A DNA stretch of 64,000 bases from Mycogone perniciosa (taxonomy: Eukaryota; Ascomycota; Sordariomycetes; Hypocreales; Hypocreaceae): NCBI GenBank assembly GCA_025331125.1, contig JAOALB010000123.1, positions 104,520 through 168,519 of the forward strand. The letters are read 5' to 3'. Under the pieces are notes generated by a model. That model was not told the DNA's origin and ran no database searches. It saw only the letters and a program-made list of their open reading frames with translations. Shown one piece after another: positions 1-12,244 of the stretch; positions within the stretch are counted from its first letter, which is position 1; each line of letters starts with the position of its first letter. Position numbers and translations under genes: made by a program.

Positions 1-3000
1 TAGTTTAATAATAAAGTTTAATAAAATTAACTTTTATAGTTATTTTAGTATTAATAAAGGTTAAGGTTTACTATATAGTTTATATTTTAAAGTTTTAACT
101 GTTTTATAAATTATATAGCAAGAGATAATATCTTATATTACTTTTTTAAGCCTTTAAAACTTAAAATATCTTTATACTTATTTACAGGTTTTGCAAATAC
201 TTTTATATCTATATATTAAATATTAATAAACCTTTATAACTATGTTTTTCTAAAGTTTATTTAAAATCTAAATCTTTTTATTTTATTATTAAATTCCTTT
301 ATTATTAAACTCTATACTTTCTAGGAATGTATTATTATTTTAAATAATATAATACTCTTTAATATATTAAAGTATAATATTATTACTAAATACTTTATAT
401 ATAGTTTAAAGTGCTATTTATTAGTAATATCCTTTAAAGGTCTATTTTAAAATCTGCCTAGTTTATTTAATCTTTCCTTAATTATAATCGGCTTGTTTAT
501 TAAATATATCTGCTTATTTATTTTTAAATCCTTTTTAGTAAATTAAAATATAATTAAAATTTAATAGGTATTCTATATAGTCAATCTACCTTTTAGAAAA
601 TTATTACACTATCGCGAAATATATAATATTCTTATAGTGAATATATACCTTAACTTTATACTGTCTTTTTAATACGTAATATCGCTATTCTTTAAATATA
701 AGAATAATAGTAAAGAATTCTTTATTATATATTAAGTAATTTAATTCTGCGCTATATAATACTTTAAAATAAAAGGCAATAAAGTATAATTTACTATTCT
801 TATCCTTTTAATTAAATTAAGCTTTTATAATAAAATTAAAAGTATTTATTGTAACTTTTATTTCTTTAAATAAGTGAATATAATAAATATAGGTTTTTCC
901 GAGATAAACTGCTTAAGTTTATTAAATATATCCTATATATTTAATACTTATAGAAACTTTTAATCCTTTTTAATAAATTTATAAAGAGTTTATATAATAC
1001 TTTTATAGCCTTTAATAAATTATTAATAATAGTTAATAAATCTTAAAAAGCTTTAAACTTCCTTAACTATTATAGATATAAGCTAGTCTTTTACTGCTTA
1101 TACTTTTAATAAATCTATATAAATTTCTTTAAAAGTAATAATATACTTTGAAAAAGTAACTTTTTATATATAAAATTTATATTTTTTTAAGTTCTATAAA
1201 TAATTTAATATTTTATAGTATCTATAATACTTTATAGATATATGCCTTATATTCTTTAAAGGTATTTAAAAAAATTAAAATATTATTTAAATAAATAACT
1301 ATAAAAATATTAAAATACTCTTTTAATATATTATTAATTATCTTTTAAAATATTGCAAAGGTATTAATAAAGCTAAAAGGTATAACTAAGTATTTAAATA
1401 AACTATATTTAATTTAAAACGCAGTTAGTTATTTATATCCCTCTTTAATTTAAATAAAGTTATAAGCGCCTTTAAAGATTAATGCTATAAACTATTTTTT
1501 CCTATATAGTCTATCTAGCAATTTTATAATTAATAGTAATAAAGTTCTGTTTTTAATAATAGCTTTATTAAACTATTAATAGTCTATAATTAACTATCAT
1601 TTACTTTTTTTTTTTAATATAAATATAATATAATAGCCTACTTTTAATAAAAAAGGTTAAATATATTTTTTAGTTAATATATTATTTAAATAGTTATATA
1701 GGCTTTTAAGCTTTTTTTTATTTAAATTATAAATCTTATAAATGGTAATATTCATATTATCTTTAAGTTTAATTATATAGTCCTATTAACTATATTCTAG
1801 TAATTTAATATTAAATATTTCTTTAAACAGTTTATTATACTTTTAGTATTCTTTAAGGATATTTTATAGCTCTTTTAATAATACTACTATTTTAAAGGTT
1901 TTTATTTTAAGCATTTTATTAATATTATCAAATACTTTCTATAAAAAGGCAATTATATTTTAGATTTATTTATTTTTCCTTTTATTTTATTTCAGTTTTA
2001 TTTTTAAATAGATTATTTTTATAATTATATTAAAGGTAACTTTTTTAGTTCCTTTTTTTAATATATTTAAAGGTTTTATATAAGATTTCTGCCCTGCAGT
2101 TAAAGCCTTTTTAATAGTTTTAATTGTTAAGGGAGCTTTATTATTACGCTAATAAAGCTAGCTATTCTCCTAGTTAATATTAAGGTTATTGCATTTTAAC
2201 TAAAAGTAATTAAAAATAATATTATATTTATTAATATTCGCTATATTATAGGGAACTATTCCTTTATATTTAATAATTTTAAGTTTAAAACAATTCATCT
2301 TTCGCTTAATTTATTTATTATTATATATAAAAGCTCCTCTTTCTGCTTAATAAAGTTAATATAGTTTAGTTTTCTCCTTTTAAGGTAATTATAAGCGATT
2401 TATAGTTATAGGTGCAATAAAATTGCCTATTACTCCGCTAACTATTAATATATATAGCTAATATCCTTTAACTATTATCTTTAATTTAAAATATAGTAAA
2501 TATTTATTATTACTTTTATTATTTAATATTTTAAAAGATATAATTTATTAATTATTACTTTATAGCCTTTTTAACGGTAATATTAATTATTTTTTAATTC
2601 TTTTCTTTTTATATAAATTTCGCAGTTAATTAAGGTTCTTTAAAGTAAATGCCACCTTCTTTTATTATAGGCAGTTCCTTTATAAATAATAAAGTTAAAT
2701 TAATTTCTATATCGCTCTTTTATAATCTAATTAATTTCTCTGTCCTTTAAAGTAAGTTTATACTTTATATACTTTTACACTTACTATTTTTAAAGTTTTT
2801 CTTATTAATAGGTAATGCATTTATCCTTTTAGCAGTATATATAGTCTAATAATAAATATAAAGTATTATTAATTTATTATAAATGCTAATCCTGTAATTT
2901 ATTTTATTTATATATAATACACTTTAAGCTATTATACTTTAAATAGTATTATTAATTACATTTAAACCTTTTATTATAGTAAAAATTCTACTCTATTAAT

Positions 3001-5608
3001 TTCTTTTAGCAGTAGATATAGTATCCTTTAAACTTATATCCTTTAAGTCTTTCTAGCTAATAATATTCCTTTAAAGTTTTAGTATTTAGTTTAATAATAA
3101 TAATTTTAAAGTTTTAATACTATATAGTTATAATTTATTCTTTAAAAGCGTTATAATCCTATATTTATTTTATAAAGTAAAATAAAATTTTAATTAAAAA
3201 TGCATTATAGTTTACTTTCTTTTCAAAATATACTATATACCTATATATAATATAAATAACCTAAAATATAATATAGTACTTTTTATAAATAAAGTTATTT
3301 ATAGTATAGTCTCTTTATATATAAAAATATATAGGTTCTGCTTATATAGTTAAAGCAGTTAAGATAGCTTTAATAGCTATTTTATTATTAGCTTTATTTT
3401 GCGTATAAAACTGTTTATATAGGTATAGGTTTAATCTATTTTACTATATACCTATAGTAACTCTTTTAACTAAGTTTAGGTAATATTTATTTAATTTACT
3501 TTTAAGGTTACTATTTATAGGTAATATATTTTCTAGTTTTAAAGATATAGTATTATATAGTAATAGTCTATATTATAAAAGGTTATTTTTATTTTTACTA
3601 TTAAAATTACTATTCTTATTTTATCTTTTATTGCTTATAGTAATTTAATTAAAATATTAATAGTCGATTATAGTAATTATATATTTATTTAAAATACTAT
3701 TATCTTTATTTAATTTTATATAATTAAAGTTTAGGTTTTATTCTATTAAAATATCTAAGTATAATAAATACCTATTTGCTTTGTTTTTTTAAAGATACCT
3801 TTAAAAGTTAAAGATTTAAGTCTTAACCAGTATCCTTTTTAATTTATTATAAATATCTTTTTAAGTTATTTTAAACACTATCTGCTTTTACCTTTACTAG
3901 ATTTATAACTAAAGCAGCTATTATTATAGTATATAATCTAATTAAATAATATATAATTAATAGTCTTTAAAATTATATTAACCTTTTATTTAGGTTTTAG
4001 TATAGGCTTTTAAGGTTTATTAGTCTTTAGCTTTTATAGAGCTTTATAGTCCTTTAAAAAGTATCCTGGCTTATTATAATTATAATAAATAACTTTTACC
4101 TTTCCCTTTTAAATAGCATTTAAATTTATTTAATTAAATCTTTTATTATTAAAGTTAGTAATATATTATTATTGCTTTTTACTTTAAATTATATATCCTT
4201 AATATTTATAAATTTATCTAAGTTACTATTATCCTTTTTCTATATTTAAATAGAGTTTATAAAGTAAATTATTAATATTTATATATATTTTTAATAAACT
4301 TAATAATACTTTTATTATAAGAGAATTTATAAGCTTCCCTTTTAATTTTTAACTTAAATCTATTATAAAAGCATTTAATAAAAGTAAAGTTTTTTTATTT
4401 AACTTTAAAAGTATAGTTTTTAAAATATATAGTATAGTTAAAGTATTTTCCTTTTTAAACTAAGTTTATAAGTTTATTTTCTATAATATATTCTTTATTA
4501 ATATTATTAAAGATATTTTTTAATTCTTCTTTAAACTAATTATAGCTAGTAAATATAAGCTATATCTGCTTATCGGCTTTACTTTTATTATTAAAGAAAT
4601 CCCTTTAAGTAAGTTTAAACTACTTTAAGGCATTTCCTTTAAGTTATTTAACTGTTAAAAGGACTTTACTAGTCTCTATACTAAAGCTAGTTAAAAAGTA
4701 GGTGAAATAGTTATATAGTTAAGTGAGAAACAGTTAAAGCGCTATAGTGCTTCTATTAAAGTACTTAAAAGGTTATATTTTAAGTGACTCCTTTAAGTCC
4801 CTTAAAGGTTAGTTCCCTCTATAGTTTAGTATAAAGTTTAGGTTAGGTGCAGGCAGTATTTAATTCTATAAGTCTATAATGGTCGCTTACTATTAGTGAA
4901 TTATTTGGTTAAGCCTAGCGTTTTTAGCAATTAAGTACTGGTAGCGTTACTCCTATTCTATACAGTTGGCTTTTATATATTGGAAGGCTTCCTTTATATA
5001 AATGCAAAGTTGTTCCGTTTTATTGACTTTATCTTTATCTTCGCTTCCACTTATATTATTATCTCTATTGTTATCCTGCGCCTGGCAAAGAGGTAGAATG
5101 GAGGGTAGAGTATTAAGGTTATTAGAAGAGGATACTGCAGCGGATATACTTGCAATATTATTTAGGATTTTTAGTAGCCATTTAAATAAAAGTTATTAAC
5201 GTATAATAATCTAGGTTAATTCTTAATAGTTAAACTAAGGTTTATAGGTTTATATTAACAGAGAGGTTAAAGATAAATACTAAACAGGGTAATATAGTTA
5301 TAATTCTATAAAATAAGCAGTTCTAGTAAATATAATTATTAATAACTATTTCAATAACTATATTAAATAAATAATAAGCTAGTTATATATATATAAAGGA
5401 GATCTATATACAATTATTAATATTCTAGTAAGTATTATTACAATTACTGCAATAGTGCAGTAATCAAGTAAGTGATTATATATCTTAGTGTAGTAAGCGT
5501 TTAAGTGATTACTCTTAGCGCAGTAATCACTTCTTGATAATTGGTCGATGCAACCAATATTCTCCCGTGTCCCCGTAACCTAGTCTTCGACATAGTCGGG
5601 TCGTGATA
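1..5608 (-). mobile_element. Ty3/gypsy retrotransposon, family A copy 1, RIP-degraded, cut by window edge
   Basis: This element lies on the minus strand and matches copy 3 (44770-52478) read in reverse. The 5' LTR is at 5202-5608, the gag start follows at about 5199-5002, reverse transcriptase sequence is around 1700-1100, RNase H around 800-600, and the integrase zinc-binding part near 200. The rest of integrase and the 3' LTR lie beyond the left edge. All reading frames are broken by many TAA/TAG codons and the DNA is almost free of C and G, as expected of RIP acting on a repeated element. The gag start and the LTR keep more G and C than the rest. Not functional. Confidence 0.85.
5202..5608 (-). 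repeat. 5' LTR of gypsy A copy 1
   Basis: On the minus strand the LTR begins TATCACGACCCG, a decayed form of TGTCACGACCCG, and ends TTATTATA. It is about 407 bases long and shares its U3 with both LTRs of copy 3. It is the least decayed of these three, and inside it are repeated palindromic pieces built on GTGATTAC/GTAATCAC around 5435-5540. The five bases outside it (5609-5613) read TATAG; the partner target duplication is outside the window. Confidence 0.8.
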
Positions 5609-8430
5609 TATAGACTCCTGGCAGAGAGATTAGGATATAGGGACTTCTAGGAATACTATAAACGCTTTAAATATAATAGAGAGTTTATCTATAAATGCAG
5701 TAAATTAAAGAGGTAAAGCTACTTTGCAGAATATAGAATAGTTCAGCCTTTGCTTTTAAATATCCCTTTAAAGAAACCCTTTTCTTTTACCTACTTGGAC
5801 TTGCAGGAAATAAAGCTTTCTAGAAATTAATAGAGGAAGTAGACCTTTATAGTCCTCCCTTAGCAGAAATAAATTAATACTATTTAGATTAACCCTTTTT
5901 CCTTTAAATCGAAACTCAGTAAACAGCAGCATAAGCCGCTAGCTCTTAATATCCTATTGCCTATAAGGAATTTATATAACTAGCTTACTTAGTAGACGTA
6001 AATAATAAAACAAATAAATAAACAAACAATATTAAAAATTAAATTAAGAAAAATATAAACTAAAATATAATTTATAATAATTTATAATTATTTTAAATTT
6101 ATTTTAATATTAAATATAGCTATTTACTAATAATATTATTATATTTTTAATTAACTAATATATAATAAAAGTAAATAAATGGAATAATAATATAGAGGGA
6201 AGGAGAGGAAAGGAAACAGAAAGATACCCTTTTATATATATTATTAACTATTATTTTAATTACGCTAGTATTTTTAATATACTTTTATTTTATAATAGAA
6301 TAATATGCTTTAAATATTAAAACTACTGTTTAATATATAAAAGTTATATTTATATATTTATTTTAATTTATTTTTAGAAAAAGTATTTTACTTTTGTAAT
6401 AAATAATACATATAGCTATTTTAAGAGTATTAAAAGGTACATATATTATATAATATTTTATATAATTTAAAAAATTAATATAAGTTTTAAATAAGACTTT
6501 ATAATTATATTTATTATATAAACTTTATAATTAAAGTAATATTAAAAATAGAATTTATAAATATAAATTAAAAATCGTTTTTAAATAATAAAAGTATAGT
6601 TAAAAATATATAGTGCAGTATTTTTAAACTTTTATATTTTATTTAAAAATAAATGATATTATTAATAATATTAACGAAAGGCTTTTGGAATAAAGGCAGT
6701 AAATGAATATATATACCATAAAAGGGAATAATAATTTATTTAATTAACGTTGAAATTAATATAAAAGAATAGTAAAATATAAATTAAGTGTCATTTTAAA
6801 CTTTATTAATTTCATAATATACTTTTTTATTATTCATTAAATGAATATGTTTTAAAATAATTATACTTTTTAAAAAATCTGTCTTTTTACTTTTTAATAA
6901 TACTATTTCTTAAATAATAGAAATTTATAAGCTTTCCCTTTTATATTAAAGTATATATATTATAAATAAAGTATATTACTAAAAAGTGCTATAAAGCTTT
7001 TTTTATATAGTATATTTTGAATAAAGTTATATTAAATTTAATTTAAATTTAATAAAAATTTAATTTCAAATAAAAGCAAATCAAAAAGTATTATATTAAT
7101 ATGTATAGCTTTTTAGTTACTTTTTAAAAAAATATTACTATGAAAATAATATATTTTATATTATATTTACTTAACTATAAATGTCTTAAAATACATAGTG
7201 AATAAACTTAATCTTTAACTTAGACTATGAATATAAAAAAGGTATTTTTATTTATATGATTTAAACTAAAAATAAAAGGATAATATAAGTAATAATAAAA
7301 ATACTTCAATTAATTAATCAAGAAATTAAATTAAAATCAATATTAATATTAATATTAATATTAAAATCAAAAGCTTTAAGTAAATAAAACTATTACTTAA
7401 TAAAGTTATTATAAAGATTATTATTATGAATTAAAAATTAATTAAAACTTTAAAGTTAAAAACTAATAAAATAATATATTAATATTTTGAAAATATAATT
7501 ATTAAATATATTTTACATATAAAATAGTATATTATAACTTTAAATATAACTTAATAAAAATACGATATTACTAAATTAATTTAACCTTATTTTAAAATAA
7601 AATAAAGGATTTAAATTTAATTTTATATAAGATATTATAATTATTATATTTTAAAACAAAAAGAAATGCTATAAAGTAATAAAAAAAAGTAAAAGAAATA
7701 ATATTCGTTTAAAACCTAATAATAATATAAATCTTTAAATAAAAAGTAAAAGAAATTAATTATATAAAAAGTATAATATATTCATTTCATTATATTCATA
7801 AAGTTTAATTATAAGTTTAATAATAGTTATTAATAAACTATATAAAATATATATTTATACTTTGTTAAAATCAAGTTTTATATATTTATTAATTAATTCA
7901 TAAATATTTATAAATTATTTTATAAAAGTAACTTTAATTATTTTTTTATTTTCCTTTAATTTATCTTTACTATTAAAAAGATTATAGTAATACTGCTATA
8001 TTCAATAATCTTAATTATAATATTTATTATTTTAATATTTTATAAGTCAATTAAAAAATATTTCTTAATAAACCTAGATTTATTTTTATTTTTAGGTTTC
8101 TTTTTAATAGTAAAAGGCATATTTTTCTTTTATAGTTAAATTAATAATATAGTTCAATTTAAGAATTTCAAATCTACTGCTACTAATATAATATAATGCC
8201 TCTTTTAATATAAGATTATTATTTCATTAAACACTATTAATAATAACTTTTAATATTATAAATATATTTATAGTCATTATAAAATATTAATAAATTCATT
8301 TAAAATTCATTCCAATTCTAAATATAAATTATATAAATTTTAAAGTATATATAAGTACATTTTTGTTATATTCTATATATATCTATTATTATATATAGGT
8401 ATATTGCCTATATATAAAGTATCTTTCAAA
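5609..8430. other. AT-rich RIP-type remnant, no gene
   Basis: From 5609 to about 6010 the sequence keeps some G and C and short open stretches, so it may be a lightly decayed transposon or gene fragment, but I could not assign it to a family. From 6010 to 8430 it is nearly pure A and T with stop codons in all frames. I see no LTR ends or coding domain here. Confidence 0.6.
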
Positions 8431-9896
8431 TGTATTAAAGGGTCTACTAAGGTTATAGGGGCTAGGTTAGGTTAAGCTGACCTGTTAGAGTTTATCTGAC
8501 TGGGTTAGGTCAGGTACTTAGACCCCTGGAGGGGTCGGATGACAAAGGGGGGGGGAGGCTCAGTTAGTCTATATCCTCATAAACAATAGCATAAAGCGAC
8601 GAGTGATCACAGACGGGGAATTGGCAAGAAAGGCCCTTTATCCCGTAGAACTTCGCCCCCCGCATTAGCAGTACCTCGTACTCCGTATCCTCTATCTAAT
8701 AAGTAGTATTTTGCCGTTATAGAACTATCTATCACCCCCCTGTTTAGGCTATGCATATGTATATTCTACGTATGCTTGTGGAGTCGGTTCGTTGAAGAAA
8801 ACCTTTACCAATGAGCCAGGATACCTTCTTCGACATCTTCAATATTCGTCAAGACGATCAGATCAGCTTTGGCACACACCGTGCCTACGGGTGTATATGT
8901 GAGACCAAAATCCAGCAAAATGTGAGCTCACACTTTATGCATGGATAAATGACCTTATATGTTATGCGACATACTCTTATCAAAAGGCAGAAAGGTACTC
9001 CTAGGTCATACGTTCAAGTAGGGAGATTGCTTGCTATCGAGCAATATTACCATAAGTAAGGTTGAAGATGGTAATCTCTAGTTATCAATCTATGTTTTTC
9101 CCCAGCACTTGGAATGCAGTGCCGTGCCAACAGTAGCATATCCTATCTACAGAGTCAGCTCAACCATCTGTCTCGCTCTTGTAACGTGTGAGGGTATATG
9201 CGGATACTATATTTTATGATTAGGGTCACCTCGCAACATCCTCTAATCCTCCCCACAGCCCTCCCGCACTCCTCTAAATATCAGAAAGTGGACAGTGCGA
9301 GCTTGACAATGCCTTCAAGGTGGATTTTTTTCGATTATTTAAGATTCGGGACTCGTCTGACTGCGAATTGGGTAGTAGGTTCGTTTTTTAATACAGAGGT
9401 GAATAAATCTGTGGTATATATTGTAAAAAATCTGGCTATTACATACCTTAGTATGTATTTGCAGTTGAAGAGAGATCACGGTGCGCATCGTTAACAATAA
9501 ACACATCGCGAAGACGTTAAACCCTAACACACCCTCTCATCTCTTGAAGGTACTTTATATAAAACATAATGGCCCAGTTGCACCGCCTCGAGTTTGATTA
9601 TTTGGGGTTCGCAAACATCGTTAGTTAGAAGTGCTTTCCAGGTAATTTTCAATACAGTAGTCGCAAAACCCACTGTTTCAGATGAGAAATGACCATTGGC
9701 GCAATCTCTGGATCAATAAGTCCATTATTTACTTATTTATTTAGTTAAAGAGCACGTTATTCATGAATCTAGGTCGCCCCATAGTATGCCGAACATATGT
9801 TCATCCAGCAAGACCCCGAGCTTTTCTGCAGCATGAGCAACCACTTGTGAGTAGATATCCGGCTTGGCCACCCTTCTAACTCAAATTTCGCGAAAA
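8431..9896. other. border between AT-rich block and gene island, no gene recognised
   Basis: Base composition changes from nearly all A/T to normal within roughly 100 bases near 8440. The stretch contains a run of nine G near 8549 and the 9-mer TACTCCGTA at 8679. An open frame of 98 codons at 9198-9494 shows no recognisable motif and is treated as chance. Confidence 0.5.
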
Positions 9897-10800
9897 CTAC
9901 CAAGGAGCTGAAGTGCAAGGGCCGGTTGGCAATATATACCCGCGTGGTAAGAAGTACATACTATCTATTCCCTGCGCATCACAGCCACCCCCAGACACTA
10001 ACAATAAGAATGACAGGCTCTTAACGCCCCGAAAGTCCTTACTTCGGAGGGGATCTCTACTCTTGGTACAGCCCTGCTCGGTCTCCACCAGGCTATTGCG
10101 CAGGTTGGTATGCTCTACATCAGCCCATACTACAATGGTATATCCAAGACCACATCTCGGTGTGAAAGATTGGTAATACGGAACTGATAGATTGTCCAGA
10201 GACATGAGCACATAATCACCACACCCTCTGGCCCGATACCGATAACCCTGCAACCCAGCATCCCATAAGTCCTCCACTCTACCAAATCGTTGAGACGAAC
10301 TGATGCCTGTACAAAGAGACTGGCAAGGAGCAGCCGTTGTGGAGGAACACCAGGTAAGTGACCCGACCTACTTCATATTTCTGCCTTGGTTCATGGGTCT
10401 AACCCTGGTGAACTTCTTCATCTCTACCAAGGAGGCCATGGCTGCTGGAGAGCTTGGGTGCCACTATGTGCTGAACCAGCTTGCCGAGGTCAAGTGTAAC
10501 GCCATCAAGTAGCTCGGAGAAGGCTTACCGAAGCCAGCCCGTGTCTACAGGAACCCTGCCCCCGTTCCGGAGCGACTCAAAAAGCTAGCGAACATCGATC
10601 CTCTTGTACCACGAATTGGGATGCCAAGTTGGCTAGCACTGACTATCTCTCTAACGGCGGAGAGGAGCTGACGAAAGCCAGTGAGGCTATCCCTACCCCG
10701 AGGAGGATCTAGCCACTGATCTGGAGCTCTTCACAGGCGGCTGGAACTGGAGCAAGGACAAGATTGAGACGAGGCTCCAAGTCGTTTACATGGATGATAT
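9897..10800 (+). pseudogene. transaldolase pseudogene (C-terminal half)
   Basis: Pieces of a transaldolase can be read in order on the plus strand but in several frames. At 10017-10148 the frame gives TLGTALLG and LYISPYYN, close to the family's conserved ISPY segment. At 10241-10350 it gives ATQHPISP and LYKETGKEQP, with a TGA at 10301. At 10417-10512 it gives EAMAAGELGCHY and VLNQLAEV, closed by TAG. Then come GEGLPKPARVY and PERLKKLANIDPL, and after frame changes NGGEELTKA and LELFTGG. A likely old intron ends at TGACAG|GCT (10016). The stops and frame changes argue for a dead gene. The base composition is normal, so the loss came from ordinary mutation and not RIP. A start was not found; residues upstream of 10017 are uncertain. 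Family assignment rests on remembered transaldolase motifs. Confidence 0.75.
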
Positions 10801-10855
10801 GAATCGGGTGTGGAATGGTTGTATTTAACTGTGCGATGTCCTATTGTACCAGGGC

Positions 10856-11786
10856 TCAACCATCATACATGAATGAATTGCCTGGAAAGGATAATGGATC
10901 GGCAATTGGAACTATTGCCCCAGCGTCGTAACGTGAAGTTTCACCGCGCAGTTCATTTGCCGGTACATCGAAAGGCATCGGTAGTTGCATAAAGTCCGGT
11001 GATTTGACAGGGACCATGTCATGGAATGTAGGCCCAATATCGAGTGAATTAGGCAGATTGAAGTTCAAATCGGGAGAAATCCAAGGCACATCAACAGGTC
11101 CTGGTGGCACCTCTGGCGCCGCCGTTGGTAGCAGGATTGAATCCACAGCAGTAACATGATCCGAAGTAATGAATGAAGCCTGCTCCTCGATATATGCCTG
11201 TCCGCTGGGTCTCCTGTGATTTTCTGGAAGACCGTCTGTAGAATCACTGCTTCCCAGGGCTGGTGCCCTTGAGCTGGCTGAAATGGAGGTGCCCTCGTGA
11301 TCGTCGGGTACAAAACCCGCTTGTCGGGCCTCAAGGCCCGCACCAGCTCTCCAACTATTCAGTTCGGAAAGGAGCTCATCTCGCTCTGCAACAAGTCGGT
11401 CGACTTGCTGGAGTGACTGTATAATCTTCTGCTGCTCCAGCTTGTGCAGTGCAACGCTCTCGTCAATGACAACATGCTTCGAGAGTCGATTTGGATCGGT
11501 ACTCTTGAGTGTCGGAATAAGCCTAGACAGAGTCTGCACTCGATTGTCGTTAGGAAATGCTCCACGATGCCCCTCAGGCTTGCTTATCCAAGTCCAGACT
11601 TCAACATACCGTCAGCCGTTCCTTGAAGGCCTCTCTACGTGACTTTTCAAAGACACGGTGAGCTGCGCGATCATCTGCGGTCCAGTTCCTGATGCGCTTC
11701 TTCTTTCGCCTCTCGGGTGGCGCATTCGTGCCTGTCGCGTTCGATTGACTCCCTGGAGGAGATGACGGATTCTCTGTCGAGGACAT
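10856..11786 (-). CDS. bHLH-type transcription factor
   Basis: Two exons, 11786-11610 and 11533-10856, join in phase 0 across a 76-base intron (GTATGT...TGCAG) to give 284 residues. Residues 24-33 are a basic stretch (RRKKKR), and the basic part of a helix-loop-helix domain follows at 42-59, AHRVFEKSRREAFKERL, with the H43-E47-R51 pattern used by this class to contact E-box DNA. The intron splits the domain just after helix 1 begins. The second exon supplies the loop and helix 2 (DPNRLSKHVVIDESVALH) and a coiled-coil-like tail (QQVDRLVAERDELLSELNSW). The rest is Ser/Pro-rich and probably disordered, a common activation region. It sits tail-first beside the dead transaldolase and in the same direction as the next regulator. 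Its targets are unknown. The domain call is well supported; a bZIP identity was considered, but the HxxxExxxR basic pattern and loop fit bHLH better. Confidence 0.85.
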
Positions 11787-12244
11787 GTGCTTGGTGATGG
11801 GGTATTGGTAAACTCAGGCAATCTCAGCGACAGGGCCAGCCCATGGCAAACCAGGACATGTCATCGTCTGGCCACATAGATTGGAGATGCTCCCACATGT
11901 ATAGACAATGAAGCCTCATGAAGGGAGAAGAGAGGAGGCAGACGAGAGAGAGGAGGGGGAGGCGAGGCTATTGGCGCCATCAGTTTGGGGTCACGATTAG
12001 TCTGGGGTAGCGAGCCGCCACCCACATTTAGCAGCCCCCAGCTCACCCTTTTAGGCTTCTGATGGCCTGGAGTCCAACTGGGGGGGCGGCCTCAGGACCC
12101 TGGATTCATTGCTGTGAGTACTCCGTACCTATTCTCCAAACCAAGGTCCATTGATGGAGTGATGATTTAGAGCAATACTCTTGTTACATACCAGCTTCAC
12201 ATCCCTCAGATGTCTTCTTTTTCAGCTTTGAAATATAAATATAT
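11787..12244. other. intergenic, upstream of the bHLH gene and downstream of the Zn2Cys6 gene
   Basis: No coding signal. It contains a CT-rich tract on the minus strand (around 11925-11970), as often seen upstream of fungal start codons, and the 9-mer TACTCCGTA at 12119-12127 within GAGTACTCCGTAC. Confidence 0.5.

Noticed and set aside
1..8430. Possible mitochondrial or plasmid DNA because of the extreme A/T content
   Set aside because: Gypsy pol domains and RIP-type transitions explain it; it is continuous with nuclear-type genes with spliceosomal introns.
9897..10277. 126-codon open frame on the minus strand
   Set aside because: It lies opposite the transaldolase pseudogene, whose motifs are on the plus strand; the minus-strand protein has no recognisable family.
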